DNA of 38,978 nucleotides from Bacillota bacterium (GTDB taxonomy: Bacteria; Bacillota; Clostridia; Christensenellales; Aristaeellaceae): NCBI GenBank assembly GCA_029548395.1, contig JAKPNM010000105.1, positions 1 to 38,978 on the forward strand. Direction: 5' to 3'. Shown in pieces: positions 24,487-32,012 of the stretch (position 1 is its first letter; the number at the start of each line of letters is the position of its first letter). The notes beneath the pieces are model-generated. The model made no database searches. It was given only the letters and a program-made list of their open reading frames with translations, and had not been told where the DNA came from. Position numbers and translations under genes: made by a program.

Positions 24487-25323
24487 ATGACAAGCGTGAG
24501 AAAATCTCAGCTCAACCGCAGGCCCTGGCTGTCGACCATCCTCCTCTATCTGGGCGTAGCCATGATGTTGTTCCCCTTTGTATGGATGATCCTGTCCTCC
24601 TTCAAGACCAAGGCCGATGTCTACGCCTATCCGCCCCGCTGGATTCCCAGCACCTGGAGCTGGGACAACTACCAAAAGGTCTTTGATACCATCCCCTTCC
24701 TGCGTTACTACTGGAACAGCATTTTCACCTCGGTGGTGCAAACCTTCCTGCAGGTGGCGCTGTCCATCACCGCGGGCTATGCCCTGACCAGGATCGAGTT
24801 TCCCGGCAGCGGGCTCTACCGGCGGCTGATGCAGTCCAGCATGTTCGTGCCCGCTGTAGTCACCATGATTCCGCTGTATCTGACCGTAGCCTCCCTGCGC
24901 CTGATCGACACCTATGCCGGCATCATCCTGCCCCAGATTGAGACCGCCTTCCTGACCATGCTGCTGATGAGTTTCTTCGCTTCCATCCCCGACGACCTGG
25001 TGGATTCGGCCAATATTGACGGCTGCGGTTATTACCGGGTGCTGACCAATGTGATTGTGCCCAATTCCAGCGGCGCCATTGCCACAGCCACCCTGTTCGC
25101 TTTCCTTGGCAACTGGAAAAGCTATACCTGGCCGCTGATTATTACCAATAATACCTACTACCGCACCCTGCCCATCGGCATGAAATACCTGGTGCAGGAG
25201 TCCTCCTCGGAATATCAGGTCATGATGGCAGCCTCGGTGATGGCCATTCTGCCCATCCTGATCACCTTTATGTTCACCGAAAAGCAGCTGGTGCGTTCCG
25301 TCACGCTGACCGGCATGAAGTAA
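24487..25323 (+). CDS. Sugar ABC transporter permease (MalG/UgpE type)
   Basis: This 278-residue CUT1 permease partners the preceding one. It starts with a transmembrane helix (LGVAMMLFPFVWMILSSFKT, the usual MalG opening), has the EAA loop LVDSANIDGCGYYRVLTNVI, and ends with the typical short basic tail after a final helix. An AGGAGG ribosome site precedes the ATG. A 7-bp hairpin and the binding-protein gene follow. Confidence 0.93.
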   Translation: MTSVRKSQLNRRPWLSTILLYLGVAMMLFPFVWMILSSFKTKADVYAYPPRWIPSTWSWDNYQKVFDTIPFLRYYWNSIFTSVVQTFLQVALSITAGYALTRIEFPGSGLYRRLMQSSMFVPAVVTMIPLYLTVASLRLIDTYAGIILPQIETAFLTMLLMSFFASIPDDLVDSANIDGCGYYRVLTNVIVPNSSGAIATATLFAFLGNWKSYTWPLIITNNTYYRTLPIGMKYLVQESSSEYQVMMAASVMAILPILITFMFTEKQLVRSVTLTGMK

Positions 25324-25333
25324 ACTTATTCCT

Positions 25334-25350
25334 GGCGCCGAGACGGCGCC
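25334..25350 (+). other. Hairpin in the leader of the binding-protein gene
   Basis: GGCGCCG (25334-25340) and CGGCGCC (25344-25350) form a 7-bp all-GC stem with a 3-nt loop. It lies just upstream of the ribosome site for the binding-protein gene. With the palindrome at 26645-26672 it brackets that gene and may mark the ends of a stable processed message. Confidence 0.5.
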
Positions 25351-25373
25351 CGGTATATAGAAAGGAGAACAAC

Positions 25374-26624
25374 ATGAAAAAGTCCTTGTCACTGATTCTG
25401 TCCCTGATCCTGCTGCTGTCCCTGGTCTCCCTGCCCGCGCTGGCCGAGGAGGAGATCAAGCTGCAGGTCTGGTACGCGGTGTCCGGCACCAGCGGCGAGA
25501 CGTTCACCGAGCTGGCCAACCGCTGGGACGCGGCCAATGACGGCGTTTCCCTGGAGCTGTCCTACTCAGGCAATTCCGGCGATACGGCCACCAAGGTTTC
25601 CGCCGCCCTGCTCTCAGGCACCGAGCCGGACGTAGCTTTAATGTACGCCGGCCCCCTGTACACCGGCGCCCGCGGTGACCTGCGCATGGATGAGTGGTAC
25701 CAGGCAGGTGATTTCGACGCCGAGGATGTGTATGAAGGCATGTGGGAGTACTGCAAGTTCGCCGGCAAGGTGGGCGCGGTGCCCTTCGGCATCTCCACCC
25801 AGGTGCTCTACTACAACAAAGACATCATGGAAGCCGCCGGCATCGACATGAGCACGCCCCCCGCAACCTGGGAGGAGCTGTACGAGGTCGCCAAGCAGGC
25901 TGTTGAAAAGGGAAACATCAACAACGTGCCCGATTTTGCCGGTTTTGAGGTCTCCGACCCTGTCTGGCTGATCAAGTCCATGTTCATGCAAAACGGCAAC
26001 CCCGTGGTAGAGGTGCATGATGGCGAGGTGGTGCCGGTATTCAACAACGAAAAAGCGGTGGAAGTGGCCAACTTCTGGAAGAAGATGGTGGATGACAAGC
26101 TGATGCCCGCGGGCGAGCATAACAACGCCGAGAAGAAGTTCCTGGCCGGCAACAGCGCCTTCATCGCCGCCTCCTCCAACCGCATCTCCCGCTGGACTAC
26201 CACTGAGTTTGGCTTGGGCGCCATTGAGATGCCCACCTTCGGCGAGAAATCCGTAGCCCTGGGCGGCAATGTGCTGGTGGTGCTGACCCAGGATGAGCGG
26301 CGCGCCGCCGCCGCCAAGGAGCTGGTTGCCTACCTGGCCAGCGCCGAGAACCAGGCCGAGTTCGCGCTGAAGACCGGCTACCTGCCCACCCACAAATCAG
26401 CCCTGGAGATGGATTCCATCAAGGAGGCCATCAGCCAGAACCCGATGTACAACGTGGCCTTCAGCCAGCTGGCCTATGCTTGGGCCTATACCCACTTTGA
26501 TGAGATGGGCACCATGGACATGTTCCTCTGGACGGCTGTGAACCAGATAGAAAAGGGAGCCAAAACCCCTCAGGCCGCGCTGGATTACGCGGTGGAGGAG
26601 CTTATAATGGAGATGGAAGACTAA
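25374..26624 (+). CDS. Extracellular sugar-binding protein (family 1 solute-binding) of the maltose-type importer
   Basis: The 416-residue protein has a Sec signal peptide (MKKSLSLILSLILLLSLVSL then PALAEE, cleavage after ALA) with no lipobox. The mature part is a MalE/UgpB-like receptor: KLQVWYAVSG at its start, LLSGTEPDVALMYAG, GAVPFGISTQVLYYNKD (the usual hinge motif), TWEELYEVAKQAVEKG, and a C-terminal lobe. An AAAGGAGAA ribosome site precedes the ATG. The family covers oligosaccharides, polyols and sugar phosphates. Hairpins flank the gene at both ends. Confidence 0.92.
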   Translation: MKKSLSLILSLILLLSLVSLPALAEEEIKLQVWYAVSGTSGETFTELANRWDAANDGVSLELSYSGNSGDTATKVSAALLSGTEPDVALMYAGPLYTGARGDLRMDEWYQAGDFDAEDVYEGMWEYCKFAGKVGAVPFGISTQVLYYNKDIMEAAGIDMSTPPATWEELYEVAKQAVEKGNINNVPDFAGFEVSDPVWLIKSMFMQNGNPVVEVHDGEVVPVFNNEKAVEVANFWKKMVDDKLMPAGEHNNAEKKFLAGNSAFIAASSNRISRWTTTEFGLGAIEMPTFGEKSVALGGNVLVVLTQDERRAAAAKELVAYLASAENQAEFALKTGYLPTHKSALEMDSIKEAISQNPMYNVAFSQLAYAWAYTHFDEMGTMDMFLWTAVNQIEKGAKTPQAALDYAVEELIMEMED

Positions 26625-26644
26625 GCGTTAACAAACCAGGTGTC

Positions 26645-26672
26645 GGCGGGCGCGCCAGCTGGCGCGCCCGCC
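26645..26672 (+). repeat. Perfect 28-nt palindrome between the binding-protein and isomerase genes
   Basis: The 14-nt arm GGCGGGCGCGCCAG is followed at once by its exact reverse complement. In RNA it folds as a very stable GC stem of at least 12 bp closed by AGCT. No T-run follows; the ribosome site of the next gene (AAGGAG) starts 5 nt later. It fits a 3' stabiliser for the binding-protein message and may also occlude translation of the next gene. Confidence 0.75.
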
Positions 26673-26688
26673 TGACAAGGAGCAGATG

Positions 26689-27480
26689 ATGAAAAAACCC
26701 TTGTACGCTTTTTCTACCGGCGCGCTGTATCCCTTGCGCAGCCGGGACGCTGTGGCCTTGATCAAGGAAGCGGGCTTTGACGGCGCGGAACTGATGCCCC
26801 AGTCCCTGTATGACACAGGCGCCCGTTCCCTGATGGAGATGGAGCGCGCCGGGCTGCCGCTGACCTCCATTCATTACCCGCTGGCTTTTTTCCCGCTGCT
26901 GTATACCAGCCAGCCGGATATGCTGCTGGACGGCCGCAAATACAGCAAGCAACTGCTAAATTTTGCCGCCGACCTGGGCGCCGGGGTGCTGGTGGTGCAT
27001 CCGCACACCCCCGCCAAGCCTGAACACAGGGACCTGCTTGAGCAGCCGGTCATCGACAACCTGCTCTGGCTGGCGGACCGCTGTGAGGACAAGGGCATCC
27101 TGCTGGCGATGGAGAACCATCCAAAAACCTGCGCCACCAGCGCCCAGCTGCGCCAATATATCAATTTTCTCAATCATCCCAATATCCTGCCCATGGCGGA
27201 CACCACCGAGGTGCGGGAGGCAGGCGGTGACCCGGCGGCTTTTATCAGGGATTTGCCGCCCTGCCACCTGCACCTGAGCGACTTTGTCCAGGATCGCAAG
27301 CATCTTCCCCCGGGGGAGGGAGAGATTGACTGGCCGGGCGTCCGGGACGCGCTTGGGGATTATCAGGGAGTGTATACCGTGGAGCCCTCCTACCGCTACT
27401 ATCTGGAGGACATCCCCGCCAAGCTAAAAAGGGACCTCCGGTTTATCCGGCAATTGATTGAAGGAACCCGGGCGACATGA
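26689..27480 (+). CDS. TIM-barrel sugar isomerase/epimerase (xylose isomerase-like)
   Basis: The roughly 264-residue protein is of the AP-endonuclease-2/xylose-isomerase-like family, which binds a divalent metal and isomerises or epimerises sugars and inositols. Visible are AVALIKEAGFDGAELM, VLVVHPHTP, LLAMENHPK (metal-binding Glu), PMADTTEV (Asp), CHLHLSDF (His) and VYTVEPSYR (last Glu). Two adjacent ATG codons exist at 26686 and 26689; the second gives the better 6-nt spacing from AAGGAG. Its end overlaps the next gene by 4 nt (ATGA). It probably acts early in the same unknown pathway. Confidence 0.85.
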   Translation: MKKPLYAFSTGALYPLRSRDAVALIKEAGFDGAELMPQSLYDTGARSLMEMERAGLPLTSIHYPLAFFPLLYTSQPDMLLDGRKYSKQLLNFAADLGAGVLVVHPHTPAKPEHRDLLEQPVIDNLLWLADRCEDKGILLAMENHPKTCATSAQLRQYINFLNHPNILPMADTTEVREAGGDPAAFIRDLPPCHLHLSDFVQDRKHLPPGEGEIDWPGVRDALGDYQGVYTVEPSYRYYLEDIPAKLKRDLRFIRQLIEGTRAT

Positions 27481-28427
27481 TCAGGCGTATTCTTGAGGCA
27501 TATGCGGTTGGCGACGCCATGGGCATGCCCACGGAGTTCATGACCAGAGACGCCATCAAGGCGCGCTTTGGCGCTGTTGTTGACAGGCTGCTGCGGCCTG
27601 ATGAGGGGGAGAAGCACAAAAACCTCCCCTATGCTTCGGTCACCGATGATACCGAGCAGGTGGTCTATTTGCTCAAGGCCTACCGGGACGCCGCAGGGGT
27701 GGACATGCGGACAACCGCGGCCACCCTTCAGAGGTGGATCGAGGAGACCGGCGCGGATGTCAAGGGCTATATCGGCCCCAGCTCCAGGCGCGCTCTGGAC
27801 GCTATCCGCAATGGCATGGCGCCGGAGAAGGCGGGGGAAGGCGGAACCACCTGCGGCGGCATCATGCGCTCGCCCGCCGCTGTGCTCTACCGCGCCCAGC
27901 CGGACTTAGCCGCGCTGAAGCGGGATTTGTATCACTGCCTGGCGCCCACCCACAACACATCCACGGCGCTGGAAGCAGCCGGCGCTTACGGCGCAGCGCT
28001 TTTCCACGCCATGAGGGGCGAAGGCCCGGAAAGCATCCTGGATGCCGCCTGCGCCTTTGGCCTGGAAATGAAGGCGCTGGCCCCCTATGAAACCTGCGCC
28101 CCCTCCTGCGCGGCGCGCATCCGCTACGCCGCCCGTCTGGCTGAGCGGGGGGATGCGGAGGCGCTGCTTCATGAGGCCTATGAGCTGATCGGCAGCGGGC
28201 TGCCTTCGGCGGACGTCTGTTTCGCGGTGTTCGCCATCTTCTGCCTGGCGCGGAAGGATGTGTGGCTGGCTATCAGGCTGGGCGCTTCCGTGGGCGGGGA
28301 CACTGACACCATCGCTGCCCTGGCGGGCGCGCTGTGCGCTGCTCACGCGAAAGGGCACAACATCCCTTCAGCGGTGCTTGATCCCGTCCTTTCCGCCAAC
28401 CGCGCTTTGCTGGAGGGCCTATGCTGA
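27477..28427 (+). CDS. ADP-ribosylglycohydrolase-family protein
   Basis: The 316-residue protein carries the full metal-site pattern of the ARH/DraG family: GDAMGMPTE near the N-terminus, TDDT at residues 56-59, and GGDTDT at about 273-278 with the two aspartates that hold the second magnesium. Family enzymes hydrolyse N- or O-glycosidic bonds to ribose, classically in ADP-ribosylated proteins. Here the gene sits inside a sugar operon, overlapping its neighbours by 4 and 7 nt, so a small glycoside or nucleoside-like conjugate is a more likely substrate than a protein (inference). Confidence 0.88.
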   Translation: MIRRILEAYAVGDAMGMPTEFMTRDAIKARFGAVVDRLLRPDEGEKHKNLPYASVTDDTEQVVYLLKAYRDAAGVDMRTTAATLQRWIEETGADVKGYIGPSSRRALDAIRNGMAPEKAGEGGTTCGGIMRSPAAVLYRAQPDLAALKRDLYHCLAPTHNTSTALEAAGAYGAALFHAMRGEGPESILDAACAFGLEMKALAPYETCAPSCAARIRYAARLAERGDAEALLHEAYELIGSGLPSADVCFAVFAIFCLARKDVWLAIRLGASVGGDTDTIAALAGALCAAHAKGHNIPSAVLDPVLSANRALLEGLC

Positions 28428-29692
28428 GCCGCCCACGGGCCTATCTGGGCATTCTGCAGGGAAACGCCAAGGTTTGCATCCTGTGCCACCCTTTCTGGAG
28501 CGTGCCTTTCACGCTCTATTATTATTACCTCAGCCTCTATCTGAAAGCGGAAGGCTTGAGCGATGCGCAGATTGGCAGCCTGATGGTGGCGGGCACCGTG
28601 GCTTCCCTGGTGTTTTCCCTTGTTGCGGCGCCGCTGACCGACCGCCTGGGGCGCAGGAACACCACCCTGGTGTTCGACCTGCTTTCCAGCGCCCTGCCGC
28701 CCTTAATGTACCTGATCTCCCCCTCCTTTTGGATGGCGATGCTGGCAACAGTGCTGTTCAACAGCAATAAGATCATGAGCGTGGGCTATTACCTGGTGAT
28801 GATTGAGGACGCCGATGACCGGCAAAAAACGGTGGCCTTTAACCTTTTCAACCTTATCACCTACGCGGCGGGCTTGCTGATTCCCCTGGCCGGCCTGTGG
28901 GTTAAGGCGCAAGGGCTGGTCCGCGCGCAGCGCGCCTTCCTGCTGGCTTCCTTTGTCATCATGACTGTGATGATTCTGCTGCGGCACCGCCTGCTAAAGG
29001 AGACCAGGGAGGGGGAGGCCCGGATGAAGAAGGCAGGGGAAGATCGCGGGCAGGGTGCGCTTGGGGCCCTGGTTTCACCTTATGTGGACAGCCTGCGTTT
29101 TCTGCGCGCCCACCGCGGCGTGCTGTACATCCTGCTGGCCAATGTGTGTTTCTTTGCCTATATGATGCTGGGCACCAACCAGAGCCTGTATTTTGCCCTG
29201 TTTTTCACCAGCCGTTTCCGTCTGGACAGCGGGGAGCTTTCCCTTTTGGGCGGGCTGTATTCGGCCGGCATGCTGCTGGCCATGGCGTTCATCAACCCCC
29301 TGATCCGCCTGCCCTCGCTGTTCGCCAGCCTGAAGCTCGGACTGGCGCTGACGCTGATCGGCATGGCGCTGCTGCTGATTTTTTCCCCGGGCGCGGGGCT
29401 GTGGCTCGCGCTTCCCATCTTGCTTCTGTCTGTCAGTTATGGCACACTGAAAACCGGCCTGGACAGCGCCCTGGCCATTTATTCACAGGGTGAGGCCCGC
29501 AGCGGGCTGTACGCGCTGACCAACCTGCTCTCCTCCCTGGCGGGGATGGCGGCTGCAAGCTATATGTCCGCCCGCTTTGACAGCGATGCCAACGCCCTGT
29601 ACCTGGCCTGCCTGGCCCTGGGCATCCTGGCAGCCGCCTTTGTGTGGCTGGCCGGGAAGCGCCAGGGAGAGCCGGTGCGGGAGGCAGCTTGA
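28421..29692 (+). CDS. Major facilitator superfamily transporter
   Basis: The 423-residue protein has about twelve hydrophobic segments and the loop 2-3 motif DRLGRRN typical of MFS proteins. A basic central loop around residues 190-215 (HRLLKETREGEARMKK) divides the two halves. Its ATG overlaps the stop of the ADP-ribosylglycohydrolase-family gene by 7 nt. It could export a product or by-product, or import a second substrate for the operon. It is the last gene of the coupled series; a weak T-rich stretch (29737-29750) follows a GC-rich segment and may end transcription. Confidence 0.85.
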   Translation: MLSRPRAYLGILQGNAKVCILCHPFWSVPFTLYYYYLSLYLKAEGLSDAQIGSLMVAGTVASLVFSLVAAPLTDRLGRRNTTLVFDLLSSALPPLMYLISPSFWMAMLATVLFNSNKIMSVGYYLVMIEDADDRQKTVAFNLFNLITYAAGLLIPLAGLWVKAQGLVRAQRAFLLASFVIMTVMILLRHRLLKETREGEARMKKAGEDRGQGALGALVSPYVDSLRFLRAHRGVLYILLANVCFFAYMMLGTNQSLYFALFFTSRFRLDSGELSLLGGLYSAGMLLAMAFINPLIRLPSLFASLKLGLALTLIGMALLLIFSPGAGLWLALPILLLSVSYGTLKTGLDSALAIYSQGEARSGLYALTNLLSSLAGMAAASYMSARFDSDANALYLACLALGILAAAFVWLAGKRQGEPVREAA

Positions 29693-29788
29693 GGCGCAGC
29701 GGTTTCCGCTGTTCTCTCAGCCGGAGGCCTGGCCTGTTTTTATTTATTTACAAGCTGTATGGTATCGCGCGAGCCCGGAGGTAACGGC

Positions 29789-30718
29789 ATGGATCTGGTT
29801 CGGATTACCTTTGAACAGACCCTCATCTTGGCGCTGTATGTGCTGCTGGGCGCGGCGCTGTTCAGGTGGAAGCTTATCAGGGAGGAGGGCGTGCCCTCCA
29901 TGACCAACCTGCTGTTGTACCTGGTCAACCCGCTGCTGATCCTGGATTCCTTCATTACCACTGCCTATGAAACCCGCCTAGTGCGGAGCATGCTTGTTGT
30001 GGCGATTTTTGCCACTGTTATACACCTGCTGAGCATCCTCGTGGCTTCCCTGCTCTTCCGCCGCCAGCAGGAAAGCCACCGCAAGGTCATGACCTTTTGC
30101 GTGGTCTTTTCCAACTGCGGCTTTTTTGGCCTGCCCCTCCTGCACGCCATCGCCGGCAGCGAGGGCGTTTTCTACGGCGCCATCTATATCGCCGTGTTCA
30201 AGCTGTTCAACTGGACCTACGGCGTGGCGCTGATGGACCCTGCCGCTCAAAAGGCAGGCGGCCTGGTCAAGGCCCTGGTCAATCCCAACACGGTGTCCAT
30301 CCTGATCGGCCTGGCGTTCTTCTTCACCCAGTGGAAGCCGCCCCAGATCCTTGCGTCCACCTTCCACAGCATCGGCATGATGAATAGCCCCCTGGCCATG
30401 ATCATACTGGGCGTACAAATCAGCGCGCAGGGGGTTTCCGGCTTTTTGTCCAGCCCCAGGGTATGGCTGACCAGCCTCACACGCATGCTGCTCATCCCGG
30501 TCCTGGCCCTGGGCCTGGCCCTGCTGTGCGTCAAGGACCGTACGCTGGCCGCCTGTCTGCTGTGCCTGTCCGCTGCGCCCGCCGCGGTGATAGCCGTGCT
30601 GTTTGCCGGGAAATACGGGCAGGATGTCCGCCTGAGCGCACAGATTGTCACCCTCACCACCCTGCTGTCCATCCTGACCACCCCAGGAATCATCGGTGTA
30701 TTCAATTCGCTCGCTTAA
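29789..30718 (+). CDS. AEC-family (auxin efflux carrier-like) transporter
   Basis: The 309-residue protein is a ten-helix AEC/BASS-fold carrier: an early NLLLYLVNPLLILDSF, FCVVFSNCGFFGLPLL with the family's N-x-G-F-x-G-x-P motif, ALVNPNTVSILIGL, and a C-terminal half ending in further helices. Bacterial members move malate, malonate and other organic acids. A CGGAGGT ribosome site lies before the ATG, 96 nt after the MFS gene. It converges on iadA, with 13 nt between the stops. A link to either neighbouring operon is possible but unproven. Confidence 0.87.
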   Translation: MDLVRITFEQTLILALYVLLGAALFRWKLIREEGVPSMTNLLLYLVNPLLILDSFITTAYETRLVRSMLVVAIFATVIHLLSILVASLLFRRQQESHRKVMTFCVVFSNCGFFGLPLLHAIAGSEGVFYGAIYIAVFKLFNWTYGVALMDPAAQKAGGLVKALVNPNTVSILIGLAFFFTQWKPPQILASTFHSIGMMNSPLAMIILGVQISAQGVSGFLSSPRVWLTSLTRMLLIPVLALGLALLCVKDRTLAACLLCLSAAPAAVIAVLFAGKYGQDVRLSAQIVTLTTLLSILTTPGIIGVFNSLA

Positions 30719-30743
30719 AAATCAGGCAGGTTCAAAACTGCCT
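30714..30743 (-). terminator. Terminator of iadA, overlapping its stop codon
   Basis: On the minus strand AGGCAG and CTGCCT form a 6-bp stem with an 8-nt loop, followed by GATTTTTA. The hairpin spans the iadA stop codon. No T-run follows it on the plus strand, so it acts mainly on iadA transcripts. Confidence 0.55.
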
Positions 30744-31850
30744 TGTACCGCCAAGATACAGGGATTGAATCCGGAGCTCGTCATTCAGCACTAAAATATC
30801 CGCGTCAGCCCCTGCAGCAAGCGCGCCCTTTTTGCTTTCCAGGCCAAGCAGGCGGGCCGGGTTGGCGGTGAAGAAAGGCAAGGCGTCCTCCAGGCCCAGG
30901 CCATGCAGGTTTACCAGACGGCGAAGCTCTGCCAGCAGGGAGCTGCTTGTCGCCTGTTCCATGCCTGTGCATTGCCCGGACTTGTCAAACACCGGCAGGC
31001 TGCCCCCGGCGTCAGAGCTGACGGTCAGCCTGCTTTTGTCCGCGCCTGCTGAAAGCGCCTGCATGATGGCCCCGGCGCTTCCCTGACCGCCGCCTTCATC
31101 GTCTGCCGTGAAATCCGCGTTGCCGCCCATCCGGGTGAACCGCGCGGCTTGCAGGACCAAGTCCGGGCTGCGCTCGCAATGGGTGGGCACAAAATTGCAT
31201 GCGGGCACATCTGAGAGCTCTAAGGCGTCCAGCAGCGGAGTCATCATTCTTTTTGAGGAGCCAAGGTGGGCCATGGTGATGCCCGGCTTGCCCGCCAGCA
31301 TCCCTGACACCCTTGCGTCGGAAGCCAGACGGGCAAGCTCAAGCGGGTTGATGTTTGAGCCCCGGTGGTCGCTGACGGCGATTTTCACGCCGATGCACTG
31401 TTCGATCAGCGCGATGTCCCTTTGCACGCTGCCCGTGAGGGTGGTGCTGGGATAGCTGTAGTGGCCGGTCAGCACAAGAACGGTCAGCCCTTGCTGCTGC
31501 AATGCCCGTGCCTTGAATATCAGGTTTTCAAGGCTGCGGGATATGCTGTCCGTGCCCAAAAGGCCAAGCACAGTGGTCACGCCATTGTGAATAAAATCCT
31601 CAAAGCGCAGTTCAGGCATTCTGGAAGCCGGTCCCATTTCACCGCTGCCGCCTGTGATGTGCGCGTGAACATCCACCAGCCCGGGGCAAACAATGCGGCC
31701 GTTCATGTCTTTTTTCTGCATTTCGCTGAGGGAACCCAGATGCTTCAGGCTGGGGGAGAGGGCCAGGATCTTCCCGCCTCCCAGAAGCATATCGCACAGA
31801 CCCAAATGGTCCGGTGAATAGACATCGCAATTCATAAGCAGTTTCAACAT
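30732..31850 (-). CDS. iadA: Isoaspartyl (beta-aspartyl) dipeptidase
   Basis: IadA is a binuclear zinc amidohydrolase that splits dipeptides joined through the side-chain carboxyl of aspartate. The 372-residue protein keeps the Escherichia coli active site at near-constant offsets (E. coli numbers in brackets): His62 and His64 (68, 70), Glu71 (77), Tyr131 (137), the carboxylated Lys156 (162), Arg163 (169), His194 (201), His223 (230), Arg226 (233), Asp279 (285) and Ser283 (289). There is no signal peptide, so it is cytoplasmic. A CGGAGA ribosome site precedes the ATG. It is divergent from the opp operon and shares a 162-nt control region with it. With the cyanophycinase-like gene beyond opp it suggests cleavage of beta-Asp-Arg or similar dipeptides. 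Confidence 0.94.
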   Translation of the reverse strand: MLKLLMNCDVYSPDHLGLCDMLLGGGKILALSPSLKHLGSLSEMQKKDMNGRIVCPGLVDVHAHITGGSGEMGPASRMPELRFEDFIHNGVTTVLGLLGTDSISRSLENLIFKARALQQQGLTVLVLTGHYSYPSTTLTGSVQRDIALIEQCIGVKIAVSDHRGSNINPLELARLASDARVSGMLAGKPGITMAHLGSSKRMMTPLLDALELSDVPACNFVPTHCERSPDLVLQAARFTRMGGNADFTADDEGGGQGSAGAIMQALSAGADKSRLTVSSDAGGSLPVFDKSGQCTGMEQATSSSLLAELRRLVNLHGLGLEDALPFFTANPARLLGLESKKGALAAGADADILVLNDELRIQSLYLGGTRQF

Positions 31851-31883
31851 GGTTGCATTCTCCGGTTTCCTGTTTGTTGTTGC

Positions 31884-31900
31884 CTCAACAGGTTGTTGAG
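31884..31900. promoter_or_regulatory. Inverted repeat CTCAACA-GGT-TGTTGAG, candidate operator
   Basis: Perfect 7-bp arms are separated by 3 nt. The repeat lies between iadA and oppA, 33 bp before the iadA start and 15 bp before the oppA promoter -35. That suits a regulator that controls both divergent transcription units. No regulator gene is adjacent. Confidence 0.5.
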
Positions 31901-31915
31901 TCCCTGGATGCTTGC

Positions 31916-31944
31916 TTTACATCCTTGCATCCGCGTGTTATATT
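31916..31944 (+). promoter_or_regulatory. Promoter of the opp operon
   Basis: TTTACA (31916-31921, 5 of 6) and TATATT (31939-31944, 5 of 6) are spaced by exactly 17 nt. Transcription would start near 31951, giving a leader of about 60 nt ending in the strong GGAGAGGAGAGG ribosome site of oppA. Confidence 0.65.
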
Positions 31945-32012
31945 TATGCAATGTTATCACAGAGACAGATCACTTTACAACCTTCGTTTACACATGGAGA
32001 GGAGAGGTCAAA

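Noticed and set aside
23530-25392. A 620-codon antisense open frame across the MalF/MalG-type permease genes
   Set aside because: Same composition artefact (His/Gln/Gly/Asp-rich); the plus-strand permeases have ribosome sites, membrane helices and EAA loops.
29697-29750. Possible terminator after the MFS gene (CAGCGG-TTT-CCGCTG, then a GC-rich segment and T-rich stretch)
   Set aside because: The good stem is 25 nt away from the T-rich stretch, and the nearer stem is short and bulged; not a confident terminator.
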